A stretch of DNA of 35,628 nucleotides, taken from the NCBI GenBank assembly GCA_905480195.1, contig CAJQPN010000066.1, positions 1-35,628 on the forward strand. Reading direction: 5' to 3'. Shown here in pieces: positions 19,553 to 27,737 of the stretch. Positions within the stretch are counted from its first letter, which is position 1; each line of letters opens with the position of its first letter. The position numbers were made by a program, and so were the translations under genes. Under the pieces are notes generated by a model. It worked only from the letters and a program-made list of their open reading frames with translations, was not told the DNA's origin and did not search any database. This DNA comes from an uncultured Acidimicrobiales bacterium (GTDB lineage Bacteria > Actinomycetota > Acidimicrobiia > Acidimicrobiales > Aldehydirespiratoraceae).

Positions 19553-20043
19553 ACGAGGTCCAAGACATGATCGGCAACTTGGATACGGTCGCCGGGGCCG
19601 ACGTTCTCGGCGGCGACGAGGACGTGTTCGTTCAGCAACGTCCCGTTGGTGGAACCAAGATCCTCGACAACCCAATGCCCACCGGAGTGGAACACACGAG
19701 CGTGCAGCTTGGAGACTCGAGCGTCATCGATTACAACCCCGCAGCCCGGCGCGCGTCCGATGATGGCTTCGCCCTCGATTTCGAAGACGGAGCCGGCCGA
19801 GGACGCCGGAGCAACCACCACAATGCGCGCCGTCGCCCGTCCATCAATGTCACTGCCCGGCGGATCACTCGAACCCCCGGCGGTAGGCGATGGCATTGCG
19901 CCAGGCACGGCAATCGGCGCTGCAGCAACCACCCGATGCTCGGTGCGCAGCTCGACCCACACGGCTCGAAGTACGCGAAAGAACGTCAGATACACGAGCG
20001 CCAGCAGGCAGATTCGCAAAACAAGGAGGAGAGGATCCGACAC
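19549..20043 (-). CDS. fhaB: FHA-domain membrane protein FhaB (FipA type)
   Basis: FHA domains bind phosphothreonine; in mycobacteria the FhaB counterpart (FipA) links kinase signalling to division. The 164-residue form starts at GTG 20043 (VSDPLLLVLRI), directly giving an N-terminal membrane helix as in the mycobacterial protein. The C-terminal FHA domain (about 75-164) has GRAPGC, the SKLH core and LGSTNGT. A TTG at 20100 that overlaps the fhaA stop could add 19 residues and couple translation to fhaA, but the added part lacks family character. Its stop overlaps the pstP start. Function is by homology and gene order. Confidence 0.92.
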   Translation of the reverse strand: MSDPLLLVLRICLLALVYLTFFRVLRAVWVELRTEHRVVAAAPIAVPGAMPSPTAGGSSDPPGSDIDGRATARIVVVAPASSAGSVFEIEGEAIIGRAPGCGVVIDDARVSKLHARVFHSGGHWVVEDLGSTNGTLLNEHVLVAAENVGPGDRIQVADHVLDLV

Positions 20044-20096
20044 GGTTTGCCGATCGTAGTTGGTTCCCCAGGACACAGCAGGGCCGCTTGAGGACG

Positions 20097-20753
20097 TCAA
20101 CCCGCCCGAAACTCGATCCTTGTCGTACCGCCGAGGGCGATCTGGTCGCCGTCCTCGAGGCGACGCAATGTCACCCTTTCACCGTTGACCGCGGTGCCGT
20201 TGGTGGATCCAAGATCAGCGAGCACGAAACCGTCACCTTCCGGCCGGATCTCGGCGTGCTCCCGGCTGACGTTGGTGTCATCGAAGGTGACCGTGCACTC
20301 GGGCAGCCGTCCGAATGTGAGGCGGAACTCGCCGAGCACGACCTGTTCGCCCGAACCCAGATGCAGTACCCCATTCGCGCGATCACCTTCTTTCAGACGC
20401 GAATCGACCCGCAACTGGCCGGCACGCACCGAGTCGTTACTGCTCAGCGTGATGCTCACCGGACCCATGAACTGCCAACCCTCCTCGCGAGCGGTCTCAC
20501 GGGCGGCGTCAGCGAGTTCGCGAACCAGCAATTCTTCAACCTCTGCGTACCGTTCGAAGTCGATGGTGGCGAGAACGACTTCGAAAACGTTGGCGACGAC
20601 CGTTTGGCCTCGGACCCCAACCGAACGCGAATCGGCCATCTCGCGAGCAATCCGGTGACCGATCTCAACGGGCCGGACGCCCCCGCGGAAAAACCGGCCG
20701 ACGGCGCTGTCGACAAAACGCTCGAGACGACGCTCCAAGGATCGCAGACCCAC
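20097..20753 (-). CDS. fhaA: FHA-domain protein FhaA, short form
   Basis: The 218-residue protein has an N-terminal DUF3662-type domain (about 1-110; begins VGLRSLERRLERFVDSAVGR) and a C-terminal FHA domain (about 135-216) with GRLPEC, the phosphothreonine-binding SREH and LGSTNGT. Mycobacterial FhaA has a long low-complexity linker between these domains (about 527 aa in all); here the linker is nearly absent. In mycobacteria FhaA binds the phosphorylated pseudokinase of MviN and restrains cell-wall synthesis. The GTG start is placed by the conserved DUF3662 beginning and by a -10-like TAATCT eight bases upstream. The frame is open further, but that would run antisense through the tRNA gene. 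First gene of the cell-wall operon. Confidence 0.93.
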   Translation of the reverse strand: MGLRSLERRLERFVDSAVGRFFRGGVRPVEIGHRIAREMADSRSVGVRGQTVVANVFEVVLATIDFERYAEVEELLVRELADAARETAREEGWQFMGPVSITLSSNDSVRAGQLRVDSRLKEGDRANGVLHLGSGEQVVLGEFRLTFGRLPECTVTFDDTNVSREHAEIRPEGDGFVLADLGSTNGTAVNGERVTLRRLEDGDQIALGGTTRIEFRAG

Positions 20754-20761
20754 AGCTGACA

Positions 20762-20767
20762 AGATTA
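20762..20767 (-). promoter_or_regulatory. -10 hexamer for a leaderless fhaA operon transcript
   Basis: TAATCT on the minus strand is eight bases before the GTG at 20753, with no Shine-Dalgarno. It would be the main promoter of fhaA-fhaB-pstP-rodA-pbpA. Confidence 0.5.
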
Positions 20768-20795
20768 CCCCTGCCCCATCGAACCGGCGTTGCGA

Positions 20796-20801
20796 TAGTC
20801 T
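20796..20801 (+). promoter_or_regulatory. -10 hexamer of the tRNA-Leu gene
   Basis: TAGTCT lies 26 bases before the mature 5' end of the tRNA; no good -35 is seen. It is back to back with the fhaA promoter. Confidence 0.35.
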
Positions 20802-20827
20802 CGCGAGTGCATCGTTGGATGCGCCCC

Positions 20828-20911
20828 GCGCGAGTGGCGGAATTGGCAGACGCGCAGGCTTCAGGTGCCTGTGCCCGAAAGGGTGTGAGGGTTCAAGTCC
20901 CTCCTCGCGCA
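20828..20911 (+). tRNA. tRNA-Leu (anticodon CAG)
   Basis: An 84-base class II tRNA. Acceptor stem GCGCGAG (20828-20834) pairs with CTCGCGC (20904-20910), followed by discriminator A. The anticodon arm is CAGGC-TTCAGGT-GCCTG, giving anticodon CAG, which reads CUG. A long variable arm (CCCGAAAGGG) and GTTCAAGTC in the T arm are present. The 3' CCA is not encoded. In mycobacteria a tRNA-Leu gene also sits beside fhaA, so this is part of a conserved block. Confidence 0.97.
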
Positions 20912-20921
20912 CGACTCGTGA

Positions 20922-20956
20922 CCCTCGAACCGCCGGTTCGGGGGTTTCGTGCTTTT
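20922..20956 (+). terminator. intrinsic terminator of tRNA-Leu
   Basis: CCCTCGAACC and GGTTCGGGGG form a 10-bp stem with one T-G wobble and a 3-base loop, followed by TTTCGTGCTTTT. It begins eleven bases after the tRNA. Confidence 0.8.
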
Positions 20957-21012
20957 GTAAACCGACGCCGGCATGCACGTGGCCGACTCGCTCGCTGCGT
21001 CAGCCGTTGCGG

Positions 21013-23595
21013 CTAGCTCGACGCTGGCCAGGCAATACGGCCGTCCTCGCCGATCGCCGGGCCCGAATCGAGCAGCGCGCGGATCTTCTCCAGCGAGACG
21101 GGTCGGCTGAAAAGGAACCCTTGAACGACGTCACACCCGAGATCCCGAAGCAGATCCAACGTTCCTAGGTGTTCCACCCCTTCGGCGACCACTCGATGGC
21201 CCAGGTTGTGGCCGAGATCGATAATTGATCGGGCAATGATCCGGTCGTTCTCGTTCTCGAGCATGCCGCTGATGAACGACTGATCGATCTTGATCTCGCG
21301 GATGGGTAACCGTCGCAGGTGGGTCAACGAGGAGAATCCGGTACCGAAGTCATCGATCGAAACCCGGACGCCGAGCTCGTCGATGGCGCCGAGTACCTCG
21401 AAGACTGCCCGGTGGTCCTCCATGATCTCTCGCTCGGTAATTTCGATGATGAGCCGATCGGGTGAAACGCCAGCCGCTTCGAGCCGTTCGGCGAGCTGTT
21501 CTGGAAGCATGCGTTGGTAGAGATTTCGCACGGGCACGTTGATAGCGATACGAACGTCAGGAACGTTGGCCATTGCTTCGATTGCGAGATCGATCACGCG
21601 ATAGGTGAGTTCGCCGATAAGGCCTGACACTTCGCAGAGCTCCATGAACTTTTCCGGGAGGAGAAGACCGCGCTCTGGATGCTGCCAGCGGGCAAGCGCC
21701 TCCAACTCGGTGGCCTCCCCGGTGCCAAGATCAATCTTCGGCTGAAAACGAAGTTCGAGCTGCGAGTCGAGCAAGTTGCGAAGCTCGCCCATGAGCTCCA
21801 ATCGGTCGCGCGAATAACGGTCGTCATCTGGGACGTAGAAGCGAAACCCCCCACCCGCACGCTTTGCGCTGTACATCGCAACGTCGGCATGCTGCAACAA
21901 ACCGTGAGGGTCACGACCGTGGAACGGGGCGACCGTCCCACCGATGCTCACCGAGATCTCGACATCGATCCCGCCGAGGTTCACTGGCTCCCTCACCACC
22001 TCGATGACACGTTCGGCGACTCTGGCGAGTGACTCCTCGTCTGCATCGGCGATCACCATGGCGAACTCGTCGCCGCCGAGGCGAGAGACGGTGTCGAGCT
22101 CGCGGGTGATTTGGCGCAGGCGGTGGGCAATAACGGTCAAAAGGTCGTCGCCATAGCCATGTCCAAGCGTGTCGTTGATCTCCTTGAACTCGTCGAGGTC
22201 CATCAAGAGGAGCCCGACCGTTGACTCGTCACGCCCGATTCTGGTGAGGGCATGAGAGAGTCGATCGAACAGGAGGGCGCGGTTCGGTAACCCCGTAAGC
22301 GGGTCGTGGAACGCCTGATGACGGATCGTTTCGGTCGCCGCCTGCCGATCGGTCACGTCGTTGAACTCGACGGCGGTACTGCCATCAGGGAGACCGACGA
22401 GGGCATAGTCGTAGATACGCGTCGCGGTTGGGGTGACGATCCTGAGATTCTCTCGCTCGACGTCTCGCCCCGTGCGAACCTGATCATCGAGATCGGCGAG
22501 CAGCGTCTTCGGGAGCCACGGGAGGCCCGATGCCACCGTCCGAGCGGAGATGTCCTTTGCATCGACGTCGGCCATCCTGGCGAAGGCAGGATTGACCTGC
22601 AACACCACGGGGTCTTCGTTGTGATCTGCTCGCGGTGCCAGGACGAGAAGTGGTTCGACCTGCCGGTCGATCACGGCGGCGAGACGGTCGACGGCAGCCC
22701 GCACCGCGACCTCGTCGGAAATGTCGAGGACGACACCTCGCAGGAGCGGTCCCGTCGGCCCGTCGACGCGCCGCAACACCTCACGCACGACCCGGGTCGA
22801 GCTATCTGCAGTGCTCAGACGGAACTCGTGGACGACGGGCTGATCGGACTCCATCGCCGCGTCTGTCGTGTCGAGATAGACGCGAAGATCATCACGATGG
22901 ATGCGCCGTTCGACCGGGAGCCCGCGCCACTCGGTCGGGCTGAACCCGACCATGTCTTCGACCCATCCCAGCGCTCGGGTGAGTCGCCCGGTTCCCGGAT
23001 CGCTCTCCCACACGATGACGGGGAGGCTGTCGATCAGGTCGGTCACCCGGAGCACACCGACTCGTCCCTGATCGATGATCTCGACATTGTTGCGATGCAA
23101 CGCGATGGAGGTTCCGACGAAGACCGCCCACACAACCGGCCATTGCTCGGCTTCAGTCAGGGCTCCAGCGAGCCCCGTCCAGGCGGACGCGAGCGCCCAC
23201 AGCATCCACGTGACCCGATGGCTGACCAGCCAGCCTCCGGTGGTCGCAGCAAGGGTGGGGGTGAGCAAAACGGTCCAGAGGATCGGATCCGTCGCTGAGG
23301 CGAATCCGATGATGATGACGTCGAATGCAGAAAGCCAACCCACCTGAGAGGTGCGCTGCACAAACCCGATAACGACCACCAGACCAACCAGGTAGACGAG
23401 GGCGGCGAATATCAGCGTGCTCTCGGGGAAGAGGACCATGCAGCCAATGACCACGGGGGGTCCTATTGCCAGGTGAGCCGTTCGGACCAGGTCGACGGTC
23501 CGGTCACGCGCTGCGGTCGTGTCGAGTGTCCACTCCTCGACGAGAGTGTCTAAGTCATCCGTTGCGTCTCGAGCGTCCGATCGGCGAAGAGGCAT
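21013..23595 (-). CDS. membrane diguanylate cyclase/phosphodiesterase (PAS-GGDEF-EAL)
   Basis: This 860-residue protein can in principle both make and degrade c-di-GMP. Order: a short cytosolic start, five or six membrane helices (about 35-170), two PAS-like domains (about 180-300 and 305-420), GGDEF (about 425-590) and EAL (about 600-850). The cyclase site GGDEF is intact at 507-511 and an inhibitory RxxD (RELD, 498-501) precedes it by five residues, so product inhibition is possible. The EAL domain keeps EALAR (632-636), N685 in NVPVRN, DDFGTG (748-753), K769 in IKID and EGVE (805-808), so it also looks active. A TTGAAC-17-TATCGC pair (23646-23674) could be its promoter. It is convergent with the tRNA gene. 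The signal sensed is unknown. Confidence 0.95.
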   Translation of the reverse strand: MPLRRSDARDATDDLDTLVEEWTLDTTAARDRTVDLVRTAHLAIGPPVVIGCMVLFPESTLIFAALVYLVGLVVVIGFVQRTSQVGWLSAFDVIIIGFASATDPILWTVLLTPTLAATTGGWLVSHRVTWMLWALASAWTGLAGALTEAEQWPVVWAVFVGTSIALHRNNVEIIDQGRVGVLRVTDLIDSLPVIVWESDPGTGRLTRALGWVEDMVGFSPTEWRGLPVERRIHRDDLRVYLDTTDAAMESDQPVVHEFRLSTADSSTRVVREVLRRVDGPTGPLLRGVVLDISDEVAVRAAVDRLAAVIDRQVEPLLVLAPRADHNEDPVVLQVNPAFARMADVDAKDISARTVASGLPWLPKTLLADLDDQVRTGRDVERENLRIVTPTATRIYDYALVGLPDGSTAVEFNDVTDRQAATETIRHQAFHDPLTGLPNRALLFDRLSHALTRIGRDESTVGLLLMDLDEFKEINDTLGHGYGDDLLTVIAHRLRQITRELDTVSRLGGDEFAMVIADADEESLARVAERVIEVVREPVNLGGIDVEISVSIGGTVAPFHGRDPHGLLQHADVAMYSAKRAGGGFRFYVPDDDRYSRDRLELMGELRNLLDSQLELRFQPKIDLGTGEATELEALARWQHPERGLLLPEKFMELCEVSGLIGELTYRVIDLAIEAMANVPDVRIAINVPVRNLYQRMLPEQLAERLEAAGVSPDRLIIEITEREIMEDHRAVFEVLGAIDELGVRVSIDDFGTGFSSLTHLRRLPIREIKIDQSFISGMLENENDRIIARSIIDLGHNLGHRVVAEGVEHLGTLDLLRDLGCDVVQGFLFSRPVSLEKIRALLDSGPAIGEDGRIAWPASS

Positions 23596-23854
23596 AGCTC
23601 AGAACTCAGTCCTGCGCGGAACGAGAGACCGGACCTGGATTCGAAGCGATATCTCGCACCTCGGCCCAGTTCAAGCGATTCGTACCCTCCGTCGGCATCG
23701 TGTGCGTCGCGACCACCCGTTGCATGGTGCTCACTTGTTCGAGTGGCATGTCCGTCTCATCTCCGTGCCCTGTCGGGGCGAACGATCGCAGCATTCAATC
23801 GGCCGATACATCCCCATCTTTAGGCTTGGCCTTCTTCGCTGTCCAACTATCACC

Positions 23855-23860
23855 TACGGT
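23855..23860 (+). promoter_or_regulatory. -10 hexamer before the cyclotransferase-like gene
   Basis: TACGGT lies six bases before the GTG at 23867, with no Shine-Dalgarno. The 271-base gap 23596-23866 shows no other gene. Confidence 0.35.
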
Positions 23861-23866
23861 CAGCCA

Positions 23867-24511
23867 GTGGCCTCGAATGTGACAGAACTCGTCTGGTACG
23901 CCTGCTACGGCTCGAACTGCTCATATGAGCGATTCCGCGCGTACTTGGAAGGCGGCTCCCCTCGGGGCGGCAACCACGTGCACCCCGGCGCCCGCAATGC
24001 CTCTCTACCGGTCGCGAGTGGGCCGATCACGTTCCCACACGCCGTCTGCTTCAGCGGGTACTCAAAGGGGTGGGGAGGATCTCCAGCATTCCTCGAGCAC
24101 ACCTCGACCGTTTCCGGTGCGCTCGGCCGGCGATACCTGATCACGAGAGAACAATTCGAGGACGTTTTGACCCAAGAGAACAGACTCGATGCTCCGATAC
24201 CGGTCGATGTCCATCGCCCCGTCGGCGATCGCCAGCTCGTATGCGAGCGGCCGTACGGGCAGGTGCTGACGCTCTCTCCCATCGACGGCTACCCAGTCCT
24301 GACCTTCACGAGTCCGGAGCCACCCGAGACCCGAACGCCCGGACCACCGTCGGCGGCCTACCTTGGTACCCTCGGTCGCGGTCTCGCCGAGATTCAACCC
24401 CTCGACGCCGACCAGATCGCTTCGCGGTTGCTCGAGGCCTCGGGCATCGCTTTGGGTTGGGATCACGCGTCGATCATGAAGCTGATCGTGTCACCCGAGC
24501 ACCCGGGATAA
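23867..24511 (+). CDS. gamma-glutamylcyclotransferase-like (AIG2-fold) protein
   Basis: The N-terminal YACYGSN (11-17) is the phosphate/substrate-binding YGSN signature of the gamma-glutamylcyclotransferase/AIG2 fold, and the following RFRAYLEGG, FSGYSKGWGG and RRYLITREQFEDVLTQEN fit an actinobacterial subfamily whose biochemical role is not established as far as I know. The 214-residue protein has no signal peptide or membrane segment. The C-terminal half is Pro-rich around 150-165 (SPEPPETRTPGPPS) and ends in a helical segment. The GTG start follows a TACGGT hexamer by six bases. A frame open to 23519 is not supported by conserved residues. The next gene, encoding an acidic protein, is 82 bases downstream on the same strand. 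Activity on gamma-glutamyl compounds is only a guess. Confidence 0.7.
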   Translation: MASNVTELVWYACYGSNCSYERFRAYLEGGSPRGGNHVHPGARNASLPVASGPITFPHAVCFSGYSKGWGGSPAFLEHTSTVSGALGRRYLITREQFEDVLTQENRLDAPIPVDVHRPVGDRQLVCERPYGQVLTLSPIDGYPVLTFTSPEPPETRTPGPPSAAYLGTLGRGLAEIQPLDADQIASRLLEASGIALGWDHASIMKLIVSPEHPG

Positions 24512-24593
24512 GAGGCCAGCCCTTGTTCAGGTTCGGGCCTTCGGAATACCGTTCGGGTAGACACCGACTCGTCGTCGGTGGAAGGAAATCATC

Positions 24594-25031
24594 GTGAACC
24601 TCTCGGAACGTCTTCGGCTCGCAGCCCTCGAACGAGCGCGGGCAGAAGGTCACGATGTCGATGGCGTCGCCCCCAACCTGACTGGCATGACCGTTCGGGG
24701 TGAGGAGCACGACCCAGCGAGTTCGATCATCGACACTTCCCTCGAACTCCCGTATATCGGAGACGGCCCAATCGAAGGGGACCTTGCAGAAGAAGCGCTA
24801 CCCGAGGCAGAAGCACCCCTGCCCGAGTCGCCTCTCTGGAAGGGCGATGTTCGAGAGGTGGTTCAACTCGCCATGATTCAGCTCGACGTCACCGCCGAAA
24901 CGAAGACCGACACCGCAGACACCGCCGAGGAGATCGATGACCTCAACGCACTCGAACTGAACGGGAACATTCTCCCGATCGAGCCCGACGACGAGGCCGA
25001 CGGCATCGGCGAGGCGACTGTCGAAGCCTGA
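24594..25031 (+). CDS. acidic protein of unknown function
   Basis: I do not recognise this 145-residue protein. It starts at a GTG with GGAAGGA seven bases upstream, so translation is well supported. The N-terminal 20 residues (MNLSERLRLAALERARAEG) would form a charged amphipathic helix; from residue 35 on it is very rich in Glu and Asp (EGDLAEEALPEAEAPLPE), with one more hydrophobic stretch VREVVQLAMIQLDV (about 86-99). There are no cysteines, signal peptide or membrane helix. Codon use matches the neighbours. It follows the cyclotransferase-like gene and is convergent with the metallo-hydrolase gene. Such proteins may bind basic partners, but nothing in the sequence proves this. Confidence 0.6.
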   Translation: MNLSERLRLAALERARAEGHDVDGVAPNLTGMTVRGEEHDPASSIIDTSLELPYIGDGPIEGDLAEEALPEAEAPLPESPLWKGDVREVVQLAMIQLDVTAETKTDTADTAEEIDDLNALELNGNILPIEPDDEADGIGEATVEA

Positions 25032-25050
25032 CCGACCGGTTCAATATCAG

Positions 25051-25084
25051 CGATGAGACGGAGGCGCGGGTTGCGATCTCATCG
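25051..25084. terminator. inverted repeat between convergent genes
   Basis: CGATGAGA and TCTCATCG are perfect complements 18 bases apart. A second repeat, GGCCGC/GCGGCC (25126-25148), lies nearer the hydrolase stop. Either could stop transcription between these convergent genes. Confidence 0.3.
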
Positions 25085-25158
25085 ACGTCTTCCACCATCT
25101 CGAGCACTACCCGTGCGACAACGACGGCCGCACGCGATAGGAGCGGCCAACCTGAGGT

Positions 25159-25881
25159 TCAGTTCGCGAAGAGCATCATCCACTGCTCCTTCGTGGATGG
25201 CCGAAACACGATGTTGCGCTCTCGGGTCTGGCCCATCGTGGCGGTTGGTTCGGCAGAGTATTGGTGACCTGGGCACAGGATGGTGTCATCACTGACCCGG
25301 CCGAGGCGGGTCGTAAGGCTCTCGTACATCTGCTCGGGATCCGAGCCCGGGAGATCGGTGCGACCACAACCATCGAGGAAAAGTGTGTCGCCCGCCACGA
25401 GGCGACCGTCGACGAGGAAGCACTGGCTGCCGGGGGTGTGCCCAGGTGTGTGGATCAACTCGATCTCCACGTCGCCCACCCGAACGATGTCGCCGCTTGC
25501 GTGCTTGACGAGCGACCCGTCCGTAATACCCGTGACTTTTCGGACGTACTCAGCTTCCTGCGCCTGGACGTGAATGGGCACATCAATGCGTTCGAGAAGT
25601 GTTGCGACCCCCTCGAGCTCGAAACCCATCATGGAACCACCGACATGGTCCGGGTGATAGTGGGTGGCCAACACGCCGGTACACGTCATCCCATCGGCCT
25701 CAAGCACGTCGATGAGAGCATTGACGTCGTAGGCGGGGTCGACGAGAACCGCCTCACCTGTCTGACGGTCACCAATGGCGTACACGAAGTTCACCATCTG
25801 CTGTGCCATCGGATCGGTCTGGGCGAAGTCCCGGCCCGAGAGCAGCTGGCGAAAATAGAAGCGGTCGCTCGCGTCGATCAT
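25159..25881 (-). CDS. metallo-beta-lactamase-fold hydrolase, glyoxalase II/persulfide dioxygenase-like
   Basis: The 240-residue enzyme has the metal motif H74-Y-H76-P-D78-H79 (THYHPDHVGG), HTPGHTPGS for the next histidine, AGDTLFLDGCGRTDLPGS with the bridging Asp, and a late PGHQY histidine. GCGRTDLPG is reminiscent of the ETHE1/persulfide dioxygenase branch, where related signatures read GCGRTDF, while other parts fit hydroxyacylglutathione hydrolases; I cannot choose between them. It is cytosolic. The ATG at 25881 follows a TACAGT hexamer by six bases and has no Shine-Dalgarno, suggesting a leaderless transcript separate from the upstream PaaX-type gene (34 bases away). Family secure, substrate not. 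Confidence 0.88.
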   Translation of the reverse strand: MIDASDRFYFRQLLSGRDFAQTDPMAQQMVNFVYAIGDRQTGEAVLVDPAYDVNALIDVLEADGMTCTGVLATHYHPDHVGGSMMGFELEGVATLLERIDVPIHVQAQEAEYVRKVTGITDGSLVKHASGDIVRVGDVEIELIHTPGHTPGSQCFLVDGRLVAGDTLFLDGCGRTDLPGSDPEQMYESLTTRLGRVSDDTILCPGHQYSAEPTATMGQTRERNIVFRPSTKEQWMMLFAN

Positions 25882-25887
25882 GACGCC

Positions 25888-25893
25888 ACTGTA
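25888..25893 (-). promoter_or_regulatory. -10 hexamer for a leaderless hydrolase transcript
   Basis: TACAGT on the minus strand, six bases before the ATG at 25881; no ribosome site lies between. Confidence 0.4.
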
Positions 25894-25915
25894 GAACCTC
25901 GCTCAGCAACCACAG

Positions 25916-26674
25916 TCACCCGAGCGCCGAGAGTTGCGACCGAAAGAAGGCCCGAAGCGACGCCTGATAGCGCGCCGAGTAGGCGGCATACGCCGTTCGA
26001 AACTCGGTGGCCGGCCACTCAGGGGGTGCAAGTTCAGCGGGCAGCAGCGGGTCGGTGACGAGATGCCTGAGGGCATCGGCGGCGAGTACGAAACCGTCCG
26101 CGAGTGAGTCGAGATCGCGCCCGAGCGCCTCCCCCAACATTCGAGCACGACTGCTCCAACCTTGAAGATCGAACAGTTCGGCGACGAGGGCTTGGCCATC
26201 GCTCTCTGAACGTGCGTTCCACCGTTCGGCCTGTGCCTCGACGATGCGGGCTGCTCCTGGAAGACGGTCGGGCGCAAGATTCGCCGGCCGAAGCCAGACA
26301 CCGTCGCGCCGCTCGCCCAACCCGAGGTGACCACAAGCACGGCGAAGCTCTGAACGGTTGCGCGGCGATCGGGCCCCACTCGGCACGATCACCATCTCCC
26401 ACGAACCGTCCCACTCGCGCGCTGATGGATGGAGGCCGGCCTCCTGACGGTGATGACGCTCGAGGAGGTCGCCGGCAAGGGCGTACTCTCCCCCGGCGAG
26501 TTGAACGACCTCGCCGCGAGCGACCATGCGGGACAAAGCAGTCCGCGTGGTGCCAGCCCGGATCCCGAACTCCTCAGCGAAGGCGACGAGTAGTCGAGCT
26601 GGAAGCTGTGGCGGCACCGTGCCGAGCAGCGTCGACGCAACGACAGACCGGGCCGAGAGCTCGGAGGCGCTCAC
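25916..26674 (-). CDS. PaaX-family transcriptional regulator
   Basis: PaaX-type proteins are repressors first known from phenylacetate degradation; many relatives control other catabolic or lipid genes. The 252-residue product has an N-terminal winged helix (about 10-75; ARLLVAFAEEFGIRAGTTRTALSRMVARGEV), a middle domain with WDGSWEMVIVP that fits the family, and a helical C-terminal domain (about 170-245; HLVTDPLLPAELAPPEWP is typical of PaaX). The start is GTG at 26674. It is only seven bases downstream of the desaturase gene on the same strand, so the two are co-transcribed and regulation of the desaturase is plausible. No phenylacetate genes are nearby. The effector may be an acyl-CoA or aryl-CoA, by family analogy only. 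Confidence 0.88.
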   Translation of the reverse strand: MSASELSARSVVASTLLGTVPPQLPARLLVAFAEEFGIRAGTTRTALSRMVARGEVVQLAGGEYALAGDLLERHHRQEAGLHPSAREWDGSWEMVIVPSGARSPRNRSELRRACGHLGLGERRDGVWLRPANLAPDRLPGAARIVEAQAERWNARSESDGQALVAELFDLQGWSSRARMLGEALGRDLDSLADGFVLAADALRHLVTDPLLPAELAPPEWPATEFRTAYAAYSARYQASLRAFFRSQLSALG

Positions 26675-26681
26675 CGGCCGA

Positions 26682-27731
26682 TCACCGAGAAAGTGTTCGA
26701 AAGAACGACCAGTAACCCGACTTCGTCAAGCCAGGGACGACGTAACCATCTTCCTCAAGCGCTGCGTGCAGTTTGGAGAGATTGCTCATGGGAATGCCGG
26801 AGTCGACATGATGGGCGAGGTGGTAGCCGATGCCCTGGGACAAGAACACGTGCTTAGACAGGAAACCCTGCCGAATGTCGTGGGTGGTGAAACGCCGGTC
26901 GAGTGAGCGGGTCATGCCACCGTGCTCGGCAAGCGCACGTAGTCGGTTGAACACCCGGAAATAGGTCGCCCAGGGTAGGAGCCACAGCAGGAAGTATCCC
27001 CACCACATGCCGAAGACCGCGAACACCGAGAAGACGAAAAGCTGACCGGAAAGGTATCGGATCGCGCGCATCCGACGGGCGGGTTTGAACAGACCGACGA
27101 ACGCCGGTTTGAGGTTCTTGTAGCCAGAGACACCCAGCGCATCACGAACGAGCTTGCGCCGTAACGAGGCCTTCTCGACCGGGTAGAGCGAGTACAGCAG
27201 AAAGTCGGGTTCTTTCTCTCCAAACTCATCGCGATGGTGCTGCGTGTGCACGAGTCGATAGCCGTTGCCGCCGTCACCAAACACCAGCCACCCGATCAGC
27301 TTCTCACCGATGAGATCATTCCAGCGACGGTTCGAGAAGAGGAGCCGGTGCGCGGCTTCGTGATGAAGCGTGAGCGCCCGCTGAAACCAGCTTCCCATCA
27401 TCACGAAGACGAAGATCCACGCGGGAATCGCAGCTGCGAGCGGCCACGAGCCGGCGACGACCGCCAGCCAGGAATAGGCGAACGGTAACGAGAGCGCAAC
27501 GGCGGTATGAACCACGTTCATCACATTCGGGATCCGCCGCAGTTCGGCCCGAAAAGCGGGCTTCGGACGCCCGTCGGGTCGGAGTCGATCAGAGCCTTCG
27601 AATGCCCGAATCGACTCCGTTGCAGGCGCAAGGCCGCCGGTGAAGCGGGCGACACGATCATCGTGATTCATCTCCGGTGAAACGGAAGCTGCGGGCCGAA
27701 GCGTGCCGGTGGACGTGAACGAAAACTCCAT
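26682..27731 (-). CDS. membrane fatty acid desaturase
   Basis: This di-iron membrane enzyme would insert a double bond into an acyl chain. The 349-residue product shows the three histidine boxes: HHEAAH (123-128), HTQHH (162-166) and HLAHH (near 307), and hydrophobic segments at about 70-93, 98-117 and 225-250. The substrate, acyl lipid or acyl-CoA, and the position of the double bond cannot be read from the sequence; a carotenoid ketolase or hydroxylase is a less likely alternative. I chose the ATG at 27731 since a promoter-like TTGCAC-18-TAACAT ends six bases before it; MNHDD, 20 codons later, is an alternative start. It heads an operon with the PaaX-type gene. Confidence 0.88.
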   Translation of the reverse strand: MEFSFTSTGTLRPAASVSPEMNHDDRVARFTGGLAPATESIRAFEGSDRLRPDGRPKPAFRAELRRIPNVMNVVHTAVALSLPFAYSWLAVVAGSWPLAAAIPAWIFVFVMMGSWFQRALTLHHEAAHRLLFSNRRWNDLIGEKLIGWLVFGDGGNGYRLVHTQHHRDEFGEKEPDFLLYSLYPVEKASLRRKLVRDALGVSGYKNLKPAFVGLFKPARRMRAIRYLSGQLFVFSVFAVFGMWWGYFLLWLLPWATYFRVFNRLRALAEHGGMTRSLDRRFTTHDIRQGFLSKHVFLSQGIGYHLAHHVDSGIPMSNLSKLHAALEEDGYVVPGLTKSGYWSFFRTLSR

Positions 27732-27737
27732 CGCACA

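Noticed and set aside
20044-20100. TTG start of fhaB overlapping the fhaA stop
   Set aside because: It is possible by coupling, but the added 19 residues do not resemble the family, whose members start directly with the membrane helix.
20754-20978. Extended version of FhaA upstream of 20753
   Set aside because: It would run antisense through the tRNA-Leu gene; the conserved DUF3662 region begins at the GTG at 20753.
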